Assembly: GCA_034111325.1 (NCBI GenBank) | Contig: JAWUXM010000002.1 | Coordinates: forward strand, 62,001-126,000 | Source: JAWUXM01 sp034111325 | GTDB lineage: Bacteria > Pseudomonadota > Alphaproteobacteria > Rickettsiales > JABIRX01 | DNA length: 64,000 nt | Direction of reading: 5' to 3' | The notes under the pieces: model-generated | Database searches by the model: none | The model's input: the letters and a program-made list of their open reading frames with translations, nothing else | Told to the model about the DNA's origin: nothing | Made by a program: the position numbers and the translations under genes | Shown here: one piece after another, positions 34,405-43,650 of the stretch | How positions within the stretch are numbered: the first letter of the stretch is position 1 | How the letters are laid out: the number at the start of each line of letters is the position of its first letter

Positions 34405-35416
34405 ACAAGAATTATTACAGAAAACTGTAAAGCATGTCGATATAACTTCTTTTGATGCAAGGAAGGTGATTGATTCAATGCGTGACATGTCCTTTTCTTC
34501 AAGGGATTTAGCAAGAGCGACCGACATTTATAATGAAATGCTGGCAGATAAGGATTGCTCGGTGATTTTAACTATTGCCGGCTCAACAGCGGCGGCGGGC
34601 TGCATGAAGCTTTATGCAGATTTGATTAAATATAATATGGTCGACGCGATTGTTGCAACTGGCGCTGCTATTGTCGATATGGATTTTTTTGAAGCACTTG
34701 GTTTTAAACATTACCAAGGCTCACCTTTCGTTGATGATAAATTCCTTCGCTCAAACTACATAAACAGGATTTATGATACTTATATTGACGAAGAAGAATT
34801 GCAGAATTGTGATCGCACGATTTTTGAAATCGCTGAAACTCTAGAAAAACGCCCCTATTCTTCTCGTGAATTTATTAGCGAAATGGGTAAATATTTACAG
34901 AAGAATGCTAAAAAGGAAGAATCCCTAATTCAGCTCGCCTATGAACATGATGTGCCGATTTTCTGCCCAGCATTCTCTGATTCATCAGCTGGTTTTGGTT
35001 TAGTATTGCATCAAGTCAAACACCCTAAAACGCATCTTTCGATTGATTCAGTGGCAGATTTTCGTGAATTAACCGATATTAAAATTGCCGCTGGGCAAAC
35101 TGGGTTATTGATGATTGGCGGCGGTGTACCGAAGAATTTTGCTCAAGATACTGTAGTTTGTGCGGAGATTCTCGGCAAGGAGGTTGATATGCATAAATAT
35201 GCGGTGCAAATCACCGTGGCAGATTCACGTGATGGCGCTTGCAGTAGTTCAACTTTGAAAGAAGCTTGTTCATGGGGCAAGGTTGATCTTGTCAAAGAGC
35301 AAATGGTTTATGCAGAAGCAACTACTGTTCTACCGTTAATGATAAGCGATGCTTATCACCGTAATCACTGGAAAAATCGCGAGCGCAAAAATTTTGCAAA
35401 ATTATTCAATGTTTAA
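34394..35416 (+). CDS. Deoxyhypusine-synthase-like protein (probable homospermidine/spermidine-forming)
   Basis: A 340-aa NAD-dependent enzyme of the deoxyhypusine synthase family. The Lys that forms the enzyme intermediate is retained in LMIGGGVPKNFAQ. Other conserved blocks are LTIAGSTAAAG, FCPAFSDSSAGFG, KEACSWGKVD and EATTVLPLMISDA. Bacteria lack eIF5A, and bacterial homologs act on free polyamines, so a product such as homospermidine is likely. It sits between a decarboxylase and an agmatinase, with overlaps on both sides. Confidence 0.88.
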   Translation: MVTKQELLQKTVKHVDITSFDARKVIDSMRDMSFSSRDLARATDIYNEMLADKDCSVILTIAGSTAAAGCMKLYADLIKYNMVDAIVATGAAIVDMDFFEALGFKHYQGSPFVDDKFLRSNYINRIYDTYIDEEELQNCDRTIFEIAETLEKRPYSSREFISEMGKYLQKNAKKEESLIQLAYEHDVPIFCPAFSDSSAGFGLVLHQVKHPKTHLSIDSVADFRELTDIKIAAGQTGLLMIGGGVPKNFAQDTVVCAEILGKEVDMHKYAVQITVADSRDGACSSSTLKEACSWGKVDLVKEQMVYAEATTVLPLMISDAYHRNHWKNRERKNFAKLFNV

Positions 35417-36302
35417 ACTTCTCCCTGCCGAAAAAGGCTTCCTTGGTTTAGAGGAAGAAACCTCCTATGCAGATGCAAAAGTTGTTGTCGTACCTTTTGG
35501 CTTGGAAGCATCAGTTAGCTATGGCGGCGGCACTAGCAAAGGCGCACAAGCAATTCTAAACGCCTCACATCAAGTTGAGTTATTTGATGAAGAACATTGG
35601 TGTGAAATCTATAAAAAGATTGGTATCACCACGATAGAAGAGCCAGAAATCAACAAGGATATTGTGCAAGCCTTAGCGCAGTTAGAACATATCACTGAAC
35701 AAATTCTTGCTGATGGTAAATTTCCCTTGATTTTAGGTGGTGAACATTCACTAACCGCCGGTTCAATTCGCCCTTTCGTTAAAAGACATGATGATTTAGC
35801 GATTCTTCATTTTGATGCACATGCAGATTTGCGTGATGGTTATGATGGCGAACATTACTCACATGCAGCGGCTCTACGACGCGTTTTGGATCACCCACAA
35901 GTTACTAAACTTGTCTCATGTGGAATCCGCAATATCTCCGCTAGCGAGATTCCTTTCTTAGAAGAAAATAGCAAGCGTATTGATATTCATTGGGGCAAAG
36001 ACCGTAAGGATTGGGATGTGGAAAAAATCGTTGCTCCACTTAAAGGTAAAAAAGTTTACCTAACTTTTGATTTAGACGGTTTTGATTCTAGCCTTATGCA
36101 AGCAACTGGCACACCAGAACCGGGAGGTTTTTTCTGGGATGATGCAATGGCGATAATTCGCGCTGCAAGCAAGATTTCTGATATTATCGGCGCTGATATT
36201 GTTGAACTCGCCCCAATTCCACAATTCCACTCTTGTGATTTTTTAGCGGCTAAGTTAGCTTACAAAATATTGGGTCACGTATTTATTAACCAAAAAATAT
36301 AA
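35409..36302 (+). CDS. speB: Agmatinase (ureohydrolase)
   Basis: Manganese enzyme that hydrolyses agmatine to putrescine and urea, about 297 aa. The metal ligands are in GGEHSLTAG, HFDAHADLRDGYDG and TFDLDGFDSS. The neighbourhood favours agmatinase over arginase or formiminoglutamase. ATG 35409 is chosen because it overlaps the previous stop by 8 bp; the longer frame would run inside the previous gene. Confidence 0.9.
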   Translation: MFKLLPAEKGFLGLEEETSYADAKVVVVPFGLEASVSYGGGTSKGAQAILNASHQVELFDEEHWCEIYKKIGITTIEEPEINKDIVQALAQLEHITEQILADGKFPLILGGEHSLTAGSIRPFVKRHDDLAILHFDAHADLRDGYDGEHYSHAAALRRVLDHPQVTKLVSCGIRNISASEIPFLEENSKRIDIHWGKDRKDWDVEKIVAPLKGKKVYLTFDLDGFDSSLMQATGTPEPGGFFWDDAMAIIRAASKISDIIGADIVELAPIPQFHSCDFLAAKLAYKILGHVFINQKI

Positions 36303-36305
36303 AAA

Positions 36306-36767
36306 ATGAGCAATATAGAAAATAGACTAAAAGAGCTAAATATTACCTTGCCAGAAGCGCCAACGCCGGTGGCAAACTATGTTTCATATATGCAAACTGG
36401 GAATTTGGTTTTTGTTTCCGGGCAGATTTCTAAAGCAGGAGATGTTGAATATTTCGGCAAAGTCGGGCGTGATTTCGATGTTGCACAAGGCATTGAAGCA
36501 GCTAAAATCTGCGGGCTGAATTTAATTGCTCAAGCCAAAGCTGCTTGTGGTGGTGATCTTGAAAAAATCTCGCAATGCGTAAAGCTCTCAATCTTTGTTA
36601 ATTCAACGGATGATTTTACCAATCAAGCAAATATTGCAAATGGAGTTTCAGATTTGATGGTTGAAGTTTTTGGTGAAAAAGGCAAACATAGCCGCGCGGC
36701 AGTTAGCGCTGTTTCACTGCCTTTGAATGCTGCTGTAGAAGTTGAAGCAATTTTCCAGGTTAATTAA
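36306..36767 (+). CDS. RidA/YjgF family protein
   Basis: A 153-aa RidA-like protein, probably a trimeric enamine/imine deaminase. Seen are LVFVSGQISKAGD, QCVKLSIFVNSTDDF and HSRAAVSAVSLPLNAAVEVEA with the conserved Arg. As last gene of the polyamine operon, 3 bp after speB, it may detoxify reactive imines made by PLP enzymes or act on polyamine breakdown. The stop codon lies in an R1 repeat. Confidence 0.92.
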   Translation: MSNIENRLKELNITLPEAPTPVANYVSYMQTGNLVFVSGQISKAGDVEYFGKVGRDFDVAQGIEAAKICGLNLIAQAKAACGGDLEKISQCVKLSIFVNSTDDFTNQANIANGVSDLMVEVFGEKGKHSRAAVSAVSLPLNAAVEVEAIFQVN

Positions 36768-36882
36768 TCTTTTTGCGCCCTTTTTAGCAAATAACCTTCT
36801 TTCACTCGAGTCACGTACGAAGCTGTACGCTAACTCGTTCAAGCAGGACATTTACTAAAAATCATCACAAAAATTCTTAATT
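36764..36882 (+). repeat. R1 repeat
   Basis: TTAATCTTTTTGCGCCC, then CACTCGAGTCACGTACGAAG, and an end with AATCATCACAAAAATTCTTAA. It fills the gap between ridA and the phosphatase gene and overlaps the ridA stop codon. Confidence 0.75.
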
Positions 36883-36915
36883 CACACTCCGATTTGTTTA
36901 ATTAAAAATAAAAAA

Positions 36916-37389
36916 ATGACCAGTATTTTATTCGTTTGCATGGGAAATATATGTCGCTCGCCAACGGCGCACGGGGTGTTTCAGCATGTTATCAATCAAG
37001 AGGGTTTCAGTGACAAAATCACCATTGATTCTGCTGGCACGCATGGCTGGCATGCAGGCGAAGCCGCCGATACAAGATCAATAAAAACCGCACTGGAGAA
37101 AGGCTATAATTTGAGTTTTGTAAGATCACGTCTAGTCAATGAGGCTGACTTTGCAGCGTTTGATTATATTTTAGCAATGGATGCTGATAATCTCGCCAAC
37201 CTAAAAAAGCAAAGCCCAACAGAGCATCACGATAAAATCGAGTTGTTTTTAAACTATACAAACTTGCCTGTTGATGAAGTTCCCGATCCGTATTATAGCG
37301 GTGATCAAGGTTTTGATTATGTGTTGGAATTAATCGAAAGCGCCTCACATGGCTTGCTTAGACATTTGCGTGATAGTAATAAAATCTAG
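36916..37389 (+). CDS. Low-molecular-weight protein tyrosine phosphatase
   Basis: A 157-aa phosphatase. The P-loop is VCMGNICRSP with nucleophile Cys 8 and Arg 14. The general acid Asp is in EVPDPYYSG. These are complete active-site elements. Substrates are unknown: polysaccharide kinases or host proteins are possible. No kinase gene is nearby. Confidence 0.95.
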   Translation: MTSILFVCMGNICRSPTAHGVFQHVINQEGFSDKITIDSAGTHGWHAGEAADTRSIKTALEKGYNLSFVRSRLVNEADFAAFDYILAMDADNLANLKKQSPTEHHDKIELFLNYTNLPVDEVPDPYYSGDQGFDYVLELIESASHGLLRHLRDSNKI

Positions 37390-37394
37390 ATTCC

Positions 37395-37562
37395 TCGCTT
37401 GTTGATATATTGCAGACCCTGAACTTTCAATTAAACCTAAGATTTTGGCTTCTTGAACGTAGCATAAACCCAACGAAAAGGGTAAGTCAGGAAATAAACT
37501 GACATGCAAACGGGGCAAGGGAAAAGTTTGAAGATTTTTATCTTATGGCAGCTTTTAGCTTT
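37395..37562 (-). ncRNA. ssrS: Candidate 6S RNA
   Basis: The gap between two convergent genes holds a sequence which, read on the minus strand, resembles E. coli 6S RNA. CGTTGGGTTTATGCTACG leads into TTCAAGAAGCC, as GGTTGGTGAGCATGCTCGG leads into GAGAAGCC there. AGTTCAGGGTCTGC resembles GGTTCAAGGGTTACAGC. Local pairs such as CTTG/CAAG, GCAT/ATGC, GTCAG/CTGAC and CTTCAA/TTGAAAG could form a long rod with a central bubble. The alignment is by eye; the ends are approximate. Confidence 0.42.
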
Positions 37563-37573
37563 TTGAGTCATTA

Positions 37574-38083
37574 TTAATCTCTCCTAAATACATCTTTTGA
37601 TAAAACGAATATTAAACCCATTACTTGTAGCAATAAAGCAAAGGTTTTGAGGCGAGTATTATCATCCATAATTGCTTCCTCATCTTTGACAAAAGAGATT
37701 CTTTCTAGATAAAGGTCATTGATTTTATCGGTAAGTTTGCTTTGTAGATTGTCCAATAAAAGCAACTGATCAGAAATTAAAGATATATCTATTGCGTTGG
37801 CTTTGCTAATTCCCACAACCCAGTTTTTGCTGAAATTCTCGGCTATTTCTATATTAGACTTTTTATCTGCAAGGCTACGTACATTTATTAACATATTCTT
37901 CTTTTCTTCAGCACTTAAAGTATGTTGCCAGAGATTATCAATTCGCTTATCAACCGACAGAGCCTTATGTTGTAATTTCTGTGTTTCTACATTATTTGCT
38001 TCAAGCAGACGATTACTAATATAGGCTGATGTAACCGTCATCAACACACCGATAAATACTAAAAATAGAGCAATAGGACGCAT
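37574..38083 (-). CDS. Hypothetical membrane protein with coiled middle
   Basis: A 169-aa protein that I do not recognise. A membrane segment at residues about 4-22 and another near 148-163 flank a mostly helical, charged middle (LLEANNVETQKLQHKALS, LLLLDNLQSKLTDKINDLYL). The layout suggests a periplasmic helical domain between two membrane helices. It is convergent with the phosphatase and divergent from nnrDE. No enzymatic motif is visible. Confidence 0.7.
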   Translation of the reverse strand: MRPIALFLVFIGVLMTVTSAYISNRLLEANNVETQKLQHKALSVDKRIDNLWQHTLSAEEKKNMLINVRSLADKKSNIEIAENFSKNWVVGISKANAIDISLISDQLLLLDNLQSKLTDKINDLYLERISFVKDEEAIMDDNTRLKTFALLLQVMGLIFVLSKDVFRRD

Positions 38084-38126
38084 TTTATTTGATAAATATG
38101 TGGATAGAGTTTTTATGTTATGATTA

Positions 38127-39617
38127 ATGAAAGGAAAAACAACTGAAATTATGAACGAAATTTTAAGCGCCGCAGAAATCTATCTTGCCGATAAATTAAC
38201 TACTGAGAAATTTAGTATTTCAGGCGAACAACTTATGGAGAATGCTGGCACGGAGATTAGCAAAATCATCACGCAAAAATATCAACCTTGCGCTATTTTG
38301 GTTTTGTGTGGTTTAGGTAATAATGGTGGCGATGGCTTTGTTGTAGCACGCTTGCTACAAACGCAGGGCTTTACAGTGCAGCTTTGTGTTTTTGGCGATG
38401 ACAGCAAAATAAAAAATGATGCGTTACTTGCCAAAGCAAAATGGTTGGCTGATGGCGGCGAGATCAAAGCTTTTTCAAATGATTTACTAAAAGAGGCGGC
38501 GTTAATTATTGATGCGATTCTAGGCGTTGGTTTAAGTAAAAATATTGAGGGAGAGATTGCGCAAGCAATTGATTATGTTAACAAATCAAAGCTGCCAATT
38601 ATCGCGGTGGATATTCCAAGCGGCGTCAATGCAGATGATGGCAAAATCATGGGAGTTGCGATTCAGGCAAGCGAAACGATAAGCTTTTTCCGTCCGAAAT
38701 TAGGTCATTATCTCTTACCGGGGAAGGAATATATTGGTAGATTACATATTGTTGATATTGGCATTCCAAATGATGTATTGCTTGAGATCAAAGTACAGAA
38801 TTTCTTGAATGAGCCGAGCCTTTGGCAAAATGATTTCCCACATCTAAAAGCGGCTAGCAATAAATATGATCGTGGGCATGCGATAATAATTGGTGGTGAA
38901 ATGCAATCCGCCGGCGCTGCAAAAATCGCCGCTTATTCTGCACTACGTAGCGGCAGCGGCTTAGTCAGTGTGGCGTGTTCATCAGAAACATTGCTAATTT
39001 ATGCAGAATCCTTAATGGCAGTGATGACCAAACTTGTTGATTCAGAGGAAGCCCTCACCAAGCTAATTGATGATAAAAGAACCAGCGCTTTTCTCATCGG
39101 CCCGGGGAGCGGCTTGACGCAAGCAACAAAAGAAAAAACTCAACAAATTTTGCTAAGCAGAAAAGCTTGCGTAATTGATGCAGATGCGATTTCAGTTTTT
39201 GCAGATAACCCAAAAGAGATTTTCGCCCTAACTCACGAAAATGTAATTTTCACACCACATAGCGGTGAATTTAAAAGGATTTTTGATGATAGCGGCAGCA
39301 AAATAGAGAATGCTAAAAAAGCTGCACAACAAAGCGGCGCAGTGGTAATTTTGAAAGGTAATGATACAATTATTGCTAGCCCTGATGGACGGTTAGCGAT
39401 AAATCACAATGCGCCAAATTGGCTAGCAACGGCAGGCTCTGGCGACGCATTAGCAGGAATCGCCACTGGTTTACTCGCGCAACATATGCCAACTTTTGAA
39501 GCAGCCTGCGCTGCTGTTTGGCTTCATTCAGAAGCGGCAAACTTCTCCTCAATTGGTATGATCGCGGAAGATTTAATCGATAATATTCCAAAGGCTTTAA
39601 GTCTTATTCATATTTAG
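38127..39617 (+). CDS. Bifunctional NAD(P)HX epimerase/dehydratase
   Basis: Repairs hydrated NAD(P)H. It is 496 aa with two domains. The N-terminal epimerase (YjeF_N, about 1-215) has LCGLGNNGGDGFVVARLL and AVDIPSGVNADDG. The C-terminal ADP-dependent dehydratase (about 230-495) has FTPHSGEFKRIF, LKGNDTIIASPDGR and NWLATAGSGDALAGI. The start may be ATG 38127 or 38151. The last 21 bp overlap the 3' end of ruvX on the other strand. Confidence 0.94.
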   Translation: MKGKTTEIMNEILSAAEIYLADKLTTEKFSISGEQLMENAGTEISKIITQKYQPCAILVLCGLGNNGGDGFVVARLLQTQGFTVQLCVFGDDSKIKNDALLAKAKWLADGGEIKAFSNDLLKEAALIIDAILGVGLSKNIEGEIAQAIDYVNKSKLPIIAVDIPSGVNADDGKIMGVAIQASETISFFRPKLGHYLLPGKEYIGRLHIVDIGIPNDVLLEIKVQNFLNEPSLWQNDFPHLKAASNKYDRGHAIIIGGEMQSAGAAKIAAYSALRSGSGLVSVACSSETLLIYAESLMAVMTKLVDSEEALTKLIDDKRTSAFLIGPGSGLTQATKEKTQQILLSRKACVIDADAISVFADNPKEIFALTHENVIFTPHSGEFKRIFDDSGSKIENAKKAAQQSGAVVILKGNDTIIASPDGRLAINHNAPNWLATAGSGDALAGIATGLLAQHMPTFEAACAAVWLHSEAANFSSIGMIAEDLIDNIPKALSLIHI

Positions 39618-40067
39618 GAAATCCAGCGCACCTTGTAACATAAAAGAAGCGGCGACCATATCGTCTGATTTATCAGCCTGTTTTGGTGAAAAGCCAGCCT
39701 GCTCAAAAACTCGTGATGCAGCTCTGGTTGAAAACCTTTCATCCCATAGAGAAATAGGTAAATCAACATGTTTACTTAAGCGATCAGCAAAGCTTTCAAC
39801 TTGTGCAGCAGCGCGCCCAATTGAGCCGTCTAATTCAAAAGGCATGCCAATTACGACCCCGCCAATTTCTTCATTTTTGATAATATCCGCAAGTTGTTGC
39901 AAGTCTTTCTCGAGATTATTACGTTTTAGAATTTTACGCGGGCTCGCAATCATGCGTGTAGAGTCGGAAATTGCGATACCTAGTTTTTTTGTGCCAAAAT
40001 CAATACCCATTAGGCGGGTATGATTGCTTTTATCGGTGAAGAAATATTCTATAGAAACTGTAGCCAT
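39597..40067 (-). CDS. ruvX: Putative pre-16S rRNA nuclease YqgF/RuvX
   Basis: A 156-aa RNase H-like nuclease, needed for 16S rRNA 5' maturation in known members. Seen are LMGIDFGTKKLGIAISD (Asp), GVVIGMPFELDGSIG and LWDERFSTRAASRVF. The acidic active-site residues are in place. It overlaps the nnrDE end by 21 bp and is divergent from purH. Confidence 0.93.
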   Translation of the reverse strand: MATVSIEYFFTDKSNHTRLMGIDFGTKKLGIAISDSTRMIASPRKILKRNNLEKDLQQLADIIKNEEIGGVVIGMPFELDGSIGRAAAQVESFADRLSKHVDLPISLWDERFSTRAASRVFEQAGFSPKQADKSDDMVAASFMLQGALDFLNMNKT

Positions 40068-40142
40068 GTGCAGAAGTTGGTGGATTTTAAGTAAATATCA
40101 ATTAAAAACAGCAACCCTCCATTATATAACTATCCTAGAGAG

Positions 40143-41666
40143 ATGAAAAAAATTACTAGAGCGTTAATTTCCGTATCAGATAAAACCAACCTTGCTGAAT
40201 TAGTCAAACTTCTACGTGAGTATAATATTGATATAGTGTCTACAGGCGGCACATATAAAGCCATTAGTGATTTAGGCATAAAAGCCACTGAGATCTCTGA
40301 TTATACAGGTTTTCCAGAGATTATGTCTGGCCGTGTAAAAACCCTTAACCCTTTGATTTATGGGGGGATTTTGGCAGATCGTGATAAGCAAGATCACATG
40401 CAAGCCATGCAAGATAATGAAATCAAGCAAATCGATTTAGTTATCGTAAATTTATATCCTTTTGAAGCAACTGTCGCAGGCGGAGCGGATTTTGCTACTG
40501 CTATTGAAAACATTGATATTGGTGGTCCATCGATGATTCGCGCTACAGCTAAGAATCATGCACACACCACAATTCTAACTGACCCTGCTGATTATACGCA
40601 GTTTTTTGAACAGATGCGTGCTAATGATGGGCAAGTCTCGGCGGAGTTCCGCAAAGAGATGGCGGTTAAAGCTTTTGGGCGCACAGCAAAATATGATATA
40701 GCAATCTATAATTGGTTTAATAAAGAAGAAGAATTTGCTCCAGAACTCAAAGTGAATGCGCAGTTAAAACAAGTTTTGCGCTATGGCGAAAATCCACATC
40801 AAAAAGCTGCTTTATATCAAAATTCAGATAGAGGAATTGTCGCTAGCGAACAAATTCAGGGCAAGGAACTTAGCTATAATAATATCGCAGATAGTGATAG
40901 TGCTTTTGCTTTGATTAAAGAATTTAGTGAACCTGCAGCGGCGATTATCAAACATGCAAACCCTTGTGGCGTTGCTATTGGTGATAATATAACAGAGGCC
41001 TATCAACGCGCTCTGGAGTGCGACAAGGTCAGTGCATTTGGCGGTATTATTGCGTTAAATCGTCCGCTCAATAAAGAACTAGCCTTACTTATCAAAGAGA
41101 TGTTTTTTGAGGTAATTATAACGCCAGCGATTGAGCCAGCAGCGCAGGAGATTTTAGCAGCGAAAAAGAATATGCGTATTCTTATCGCCAATATTGAAAG
41201 CCCCGCAGATAAAGTGATGGTTAAGTCAGTTTCTGGCGGTTTTTTAGTGCAAGATAATGATAATTATACAGTAACTAGCAAAGATCTAAAAATAGTTACT
41301 AAAAAGCAGCCAGACGAAGTAGAGATTCAAAATTTACTGTTTGCCTTCAAAGTTTGCAAACATGTAAAATCAAACGCAATTGTTATAGCCAAAAATTTTG
41401 CCGCAATTGGTGTTGGTGCTGGGCAAATGAGCCGTGTTGATTCAGTAAGATTAGCAGTAGAAAGAGCAGGCAGTGATGCCAAAGGCGCTGTGCTTGCTTC
41501 AGACGCTTTTTTCCCTTTTGCTGATGGTTTATTAGAGGCCACAAAAGCAGGAGTAGCAGCCTTCATTCAGCCAGGTGGCTCTATGCGTGATGATGAAGTG
41601 ATTAAAGCCGCCGATGATTCTGACGTGGCAATGGTCACCACTGGAATCCGCCACTTCAAACACTAA
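40143..41666 (+). CDS. purH: Bifunctional AICAR transformylase/IMP cyclohydrolase
   Basis: Last two steps of IMP synthesis. It is 507 aa. The N-terminal cyclohydrolase (MGS-like) has ALISVSDKTNLAELVKLL, STGGTYKAISDLG and SGRVKTLNPLIYGGIL. The C-terminal transformylase has KHANPCGVAIG, SAFGGIIALNRPL and GAGQMSRVDSVRLA. The normal terminus TTGIRHFKH is present. The gene is complete. Confidence 0.97.
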   Translation: MKKITRALISVSDKTNLAELVKLLREYNIDIVSTGGTYKAISDLGIKATEISDYTGFPEIMSGRVKTLNPLIYGGILADRDKQDHMQAMQDNEIKQIDLVIVNLYPFEATVAGGADFATAIENIDIGGPSMIRATAKNHAHTTILTDPADYTQFFEQMRANDGQVSAEFRKEMAVKAFGRTAKYDIAIYNWFNKEEEFAPELKVNAQLKQVLRYGENPHQKAALYQNSDRGIVASEQIQGKELSYNNIADSDSAFALIKEFSEPAAAIIKHANPCGVAIGDNITEAYQRALECDKVSAFGGIIALNRPLNKELALLIKEMFFEVIITPAIEPAAQEILAAKKNMRILIANIESPADKVMVKSVSGGFLVQDNDNYTVTSKDLKIVTKKQPDEVEIQNLLFAFKVCKHVKSNAIVIAKNFAAIGVGAGQMSRVDSVRLAVERAGSDAKGAVLASDAFFPFADGLLEATKAGVAAFIQPGGSMRDDEVIKAADDSDVAMVTTGIRHFKH

Positions 41667-41726
41667 AAATCTAATTCTTTTGAGTGCTTTTTTGCCAATA
41701 ACTTTTGAGTGCTTTTCTGCCAAATA
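41666..41726 (+). repeat. R1 repeat fragment with 25-bp tandem duplication
   Basis: AAAAATCTAATTCTTTTGAG matches the R1 left end. CTTTTGAGTGCTTTTTTGCC at 41677 recurs 25 bp later at 41702 with one change. It starts at the purH stop codon. Confidence 0.6.
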
Positions 41727-41795
41727 GCTTGCACTTGTGTATTAACTAAATTCTTCTAGAGTACGCTCGCCTTAATCTATCTATATATTTATTTT

Positions 41796-43616
41796 ATGAC
41801 TGACATTAGAAATATCGCCATTATTGCCCACGTTGATCACGGGAAAACAACATTGATTGATTCACTTTTTCAACAAAGTGGTTCCTTTCGTGATAATCAG
41901 CAAATGGGTGAACGCATCATGGACTCTAATGATTTAGAGCGTGAGCGCGGCATTACGATTTTAGCTAAATGTACATCAATTAAATGGCAGGAAAGTAAAA
42001 TTAATATTATCGACACTCCGGGACACGCAGATTTCGGTGGTGAGGTTGAACGTGTATTATCTATGGCTGATGGTGTGTTATTGCTAGTTGATTCAAGCGA
42101 AGGCCCTATGCCACAAACAAAATTCGTTTTAACCAAAGCTTTAGCGCTTGGTCTAAAACCAATCGTAGTTATCAATAAAATCGACAAACCAGATAGCCGA
42201 GCAGATGAAGTTTTGGACGAAGTTTTTGACTTATTCGTATCGCTTAACGCTAATGACCAACAATTAGACTTTCCAACTCTATATGCTTCAGGGCGTGATG
42301 GTTGGTGTGTACGTGACCTTGAAGATGAACGTAAAGATTTAACGCCGCTTTTAGGTGCTGTACTAGAATATGTTAGCCCGCCACAAGTAGATAAAGAGGC
42401 ACCATTTTCAATGTTGGCAACAATATTGCAGGCTGACCCATATTTAGGGCCAGTATTAATTGGTAAGGTCTATAGCGGTGTAGCAAAAATCAATATGCCA
42501 GTTCATGCAATAGATTTGAATGGTAAGGAAGTTGAAAAAGGGCGTTTAACAAAATTACAATCTTTTGAGGGCGTTAGTCGTGTGCCGATTGAAGAAGCGC
42601 AAGCAGGTGATATCATCGCTATTGCGGGAATGGTCAAAAGTGGCGTTTCTGATACTATTGCAGATATATCTGTTACTGAGCCAATTTATTCAACACCAGT
42701 TGACCCTCCAACCATCGCAATTACCATTAGTGTGAATGATTCTCCTTTTGCTGGGCAAGAAGGTACAAAAGTAACTTCTCGGATGATTGCTGATCGTTTA
42801 ACTCATGAAGAAGCAGTTAACGTTGCAATCACTGTGACAGAAACTGAGAAAAAAGATGCGTTTGAAGTAGGTGGCCGTGGTGAGCTACAGTTAGGCGTGT
42901 TGATCGAAACTATGCGTCGTGAAGGTTTTGAACTTTCCGTTTCTAAGCCAAGAGTACTTCTGCAAGAAATTGATGGCGTATTATCTGAGCCTTTGGAAGA
43001 AGTAACCATCAATGTTGATGATGAATATAGTGGTGTTGTAGTTGAAAAACTTAGTAAAAGAAAAGGTGAATTACGTGAGATGAAGCCTAGTGAAGGCGGA
43101 AGGACGTCGATTGAATTCCTAATTCCTGCTCGTGGCTTGATCGGTTATCAAGGTGAATTTATGACTGATACACGTGGTACTGGGCTATTAAATCGCCTGT
43201 TCCATTCTTATGGCAAATATCGTGGACCGATTGAAAATCGCCGCAATGGTGCGCTCATTTCTACTGGTCAGGGTGAAACTGTAGCCTATGCTTTATTTAA
43301 TCTACAAGAGCGCGGCATGATGTTCCTAAATAGTGGTGAAAAAGTCTATGCAGGCATGGTAATTGGTGAACATAATCGTGATAATGATTTAGAAGTTAAC
43401 ATCCTCAAAGGTAAGCAATTAACCAATATGCGTGCTTCAGGTAAAGACGAAGCCGTAAAAGTTACAGCTCCTAAAAAAATGACTTTAGAGGAAATGATTT
43501 CTTATATTGGTGACGATGAATTAGTCGAAGTCACGCCAGAATCGCTTCGTATACGTAAAAAATTGCTTGATCCAAACGCGCGGAAAAGAGCCGAAAGATC
43601 TGGAGACAAACTATAG
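41796..43616 (+). CDS. typA: Ribosome-associated GTPase TypA/BipA
   Basis: Translational GTPase of 606 aa, involved in ribosome assembly and stress growth. G1 AHVDHGKTTLID, switch I with RERGITI, G3 DTPGHADFGGEVERV and G4 NKIDKPDS are all present. Domain V and the TypA-specific C-terminus (LIPARGLIGYQGEF, DTRGTGLLN, then ENRRNGALIS) distinguish it from EF-G and LepA. It is complete. Confidence 0.97.
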   Translation: MTDIRNIAIIAHVDHGKTTLIDSLFQQSGSFRDNQQMGERIMDSNDLERERGITILAKCTSIKWQESKINIIDTPGHADFGGEVERVLSMADGVLLLVDSSEGPMPQTKFVLTKALALGLKPIVVINKIDKPDSRADEVLDEVFDLFVSLNANDQQLDFPTLYASGRDGWCVRDLEDERKDLTPLLGAVLEYVSPPQVDKEAPFSMLATILQADPYLGPVLIGKVYSGVAKINMPVHAIDLNGKEVEKGRLTKLQSFEGVSRVPIEEAQAGDIIAIAGMVKSGVSDTIADISVTEPIYSTPVDPPTIAITISVNDSPFAGQEGTKVTSRMIADRLTHEEAVNVAITVTETEKKDAFEVGGRGELQLGVLIETMRREGFELSVSKPRVLLQEIDGVLSEPLEEVTINVDDEYSGVVVEKLSKRKGELREMKPSEGGRTSIEFLIPARGLIGYQGEFMTDTRGTGLLNRLFHSYGKYRGPIENRRNGALISTGQGETVAYALFNLQERGMMFLNSGEKVYAGMVIGEHNRDNDLEVNILKGKQLTNMRASGKDEAVKVTAPKKMTLEEMISYIGDDELVEVTPESLRIRKKLLDPNARKRAERSGDKL

Positions 43617-43650
43617 ATCCCTTGTTACACAAGCGTAAGGGATAGTTTAT

